The notes under the pieces were generated by a model. That model was not told the origin of the DNA. It was given only the letters and a program-made list of their open reading frames with translations, and did no database searches. A program made the translations under genes and the position numbers. DNA of 64,000 nucleotides, taken from the NCBI GenBank assembly GCA_037179385.1, contig CM074185.1, forward strand, positions 12,594,866-12,658,865, written 5' to 3'. Positions 62,541 to 64,000 of this stretch are shown piece after piece (positions within the stretch are counted from its first letter, which is position 1; each line of letters begins with the position of its first letter). Source of the DNA: Holothuria scabra (lineage: Eukaryota > Echinodermata > Holothuroidea > Aspidochirotida > Holothuriidae).

Positions 62541-62636
62541 ATGGCCGCTGCTACGGGTTTGTGTGAAAGCTTGGACTTGCTCAAGTATATCACCATATTT
62601 TGCAAGAAAGTTGGAATATTTTTGAAATATGGCAAG
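62541..62636 (+). CDS. Probable first coding exon of an unidentified gene
   Basis: The ATG sits in a strong context (ACCAAAATGGCCGC) and opens 32 codons without a stop. These end exactly at GGCAAG followed by the donor GTAAGG (phase 0). The peptide starts MAAATGLCESLDLLKYIT and ends with FLKYGK. It is moderately hydrophobic and shows no motif I recognise. The preceding 400-800 bases are richer in CpG than most of the window and include a perfect TGACGTCA. This looks like the 5' end of a gene leaving the window on the right. The next exon is not visible before 64000. The alternative is a chance ORF; the exact fit of start context, codon count and donor argues against that. Confidence 0.5.
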
Positions 62637-64000
62637 GTAAGGTCAAAATCACTTCATCTATTGCAGTAATATGATATTTTTTCCATTTACGTTTAACTTC
62701 TGTTCAAAATATTACACAGTCGTCGTCAAATCAGACGATTTATAGCTGGTGCGCCTTTTTTGTCCCGAGTCGGTGGCGACCAGCTACGGATAGGAAGTAC
62801 ACGTTACATGCTAAGTCCATGTATATTAGTCCGTGAACGGGAATAAGAACTCTTTTGCGAGTCCTCAGGGAAAACGATCAGTGAAAGTTTTCGCTCCTCT
62901 ATTGAAATTTCCTCAATACTGAAAAAAGCTCCCTTTTACTTACTACTGAAAACGGTTTTTGCTCCTGTCCCTTTTGATGATCCCTTAATCGCTCACTTCT
63001 ATTTTGTGAATTTTTTGAAGCACTTACTGCCCCGTATTTGAATTGAATTTCAGGTCAATTTATTCCACGGCAATAAAAGTATGAAAAATATTTATAAAAA
63101 AAGAAAAGACAGTAATAAAATAATTACACGTACAATGAAAAGACAATGTACTTACAGAAAGTTAGTTCACATGAAAAACCTTGAAAAACTAACGGTCTAC
63201 AAAAATCGACTGACTAAATTTTGTAGATATAATGAAACTCGAACTGCTCTCCTCTGCACAGTTGGAAGTGTCTTTGGTTTTTACTCGTACATTGGCTCTG
63301 GAGATAATTATTCCACGGGTGATTATGATCATCTTGAATTTTTATTCATTCTTATAAATTAAATTTTTGGTAGAGACATTCCGTGTGACAGCAATTTTGT
63401 ATCCTAAATGAAATGTTGGCGTAGAATCCTGCAGAATACTTTTAGAACTTGCTTGTCCTTCCGCAAATTAAAGTGATGATGGGCAAACTGACCACTAGCT
63501 GCCGTTGTTAATGGCAGCTCCCTGAACTGACACTACGTAAATTAAACGGGAACATGACAGATTTAAAAAAAACCCTTTTCCTTGTAGCCAGGGCGGAGTC
63601 AAGGGGGTGGCAGGGGCAATCGCCCCCTCTATTCGGAAGAAAATGTGAAAATCAGTATCCTGCCCTATCAAAGTAACCTGCTTAGAGCCCACTAGTCATG
63701 GCATCGATGCATAATATATCTAGGCACAATATAAACTCAGTGGCTTAAAATACTCAATATGGCGGTGCTGACGGTGGGGCAAGAGGGACAAGCCAAATTC
63801 TGTCCTTCTCCACCCCAATTACCCCTCAATGATTTAGATCAATAAGGAGTTGGGTTAACAAGAAAAAATAAATAATATACAGCTCAAGAGACTTAATTTT
63901 TCATCCACAGATATGCTAAAGCCTCAAAGATTCCGGGGCTTCTCCCCTTGCCCCCCACCCACAGGAACGGGCGCTCTAGGCGCCCGAAAATTTTTCCTCA
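62637..64000. other. Presumed first intron of the plus-strand gene
   Basis: The region follows the donor at 62637. It contains GC-skewed repeat-like blocks at 63590-63650 (GGGGGCGA-type words) and 63930-64000 (GGGCGCTCTAGGCGCCC). No second exon is visible. Confidence 0.4.

Overview
This is a window of animal nuclear DNA: AT-rich, intron-bearing and crowded with transposons. The frequent CCTAGGCCTAG and TACTGTACAGTA words, a betaglycan-type exon and a DIRS element fit a marine deuterostome. An echinoderm is my best guess, but the species is an inference and not proven. There are no bacterial features, rRNA genes, intact tRNA genes or CRISPR arrays.

Host genes. The clearest gene lies on the minus strand and encodes a betaglycan/endoglin-like TGF-beta co-receptor. 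Exon A (39485-39689) ends in a signal peptide. Exon B (16748-17067) encodes the first, two-cysteine part of the extracellular orphan domain. The exons join in matching phase with consensus splice sites across a 22.4 kb intron, which contains most of the mobile DNA described here. Later exons were not found and probably lie before position 1. A second gene probably starts on the plus strand at 62541 (a 32-codon first exon with a good start context and donor) and leaves the window on the right. Two further plus-strand exon candidates (7697-7894, 61008-61180) are weak.

Mobile DNA. The main element is a nearly complete DIRS-type tyrosine-recombinase retrotransposon on the minus strand (23190-29906). 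It has inverted terminal repeats, an internal complementary region matching both outer ends, a Cys-rich/gag region, reverse transcriptase, RNase H and a tyrosine recombinase. The copy is damaged: stops in gag and reverse transcriptase, three frame breaks in RT/RNase H, and a stop ten codons before the recombinase catalytic tyrosine. Diverged DIRS termini occur at 95-260 and 38685-38870.

Non-autonomous DNA transposons are abundant. Two hAT-like elements have perfect 8-bp target duplications (20569-22220 and 55104-56632). A third (49072-50402) is nested inside a MITE. A small fourth (32643-32824) shares termini with a larger relative (33671-34924). TTAA-flanked families include a three-copy piggyBac-like cluster (1695-2661) with a fourth copy at 35534, a 1.5 kb element at 46086-47566 inserted into a tandem repeat, and several MITEs of about 260-310 bp. 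tRNA-derived SINEs are present, one ending in a 117-bp TTAG array. Arrays built on TGACCTTTGACCTC occur at 20440-22510 and 30060-30860.

Layout. 1-16.7 kb: betaglycan intron with MITEs. 16.7-17.1 kb: exon B. 17.1-39.5 kb: intron with SINEs, hAT, DIRS and satellite-like arrays. 39.5-39.7 kb: exon A. 39.7-62 kb: upstream or intergenic DNA with nested DNA transposons. 62-64 kb: CpG-containing start of a plus-strand gene.
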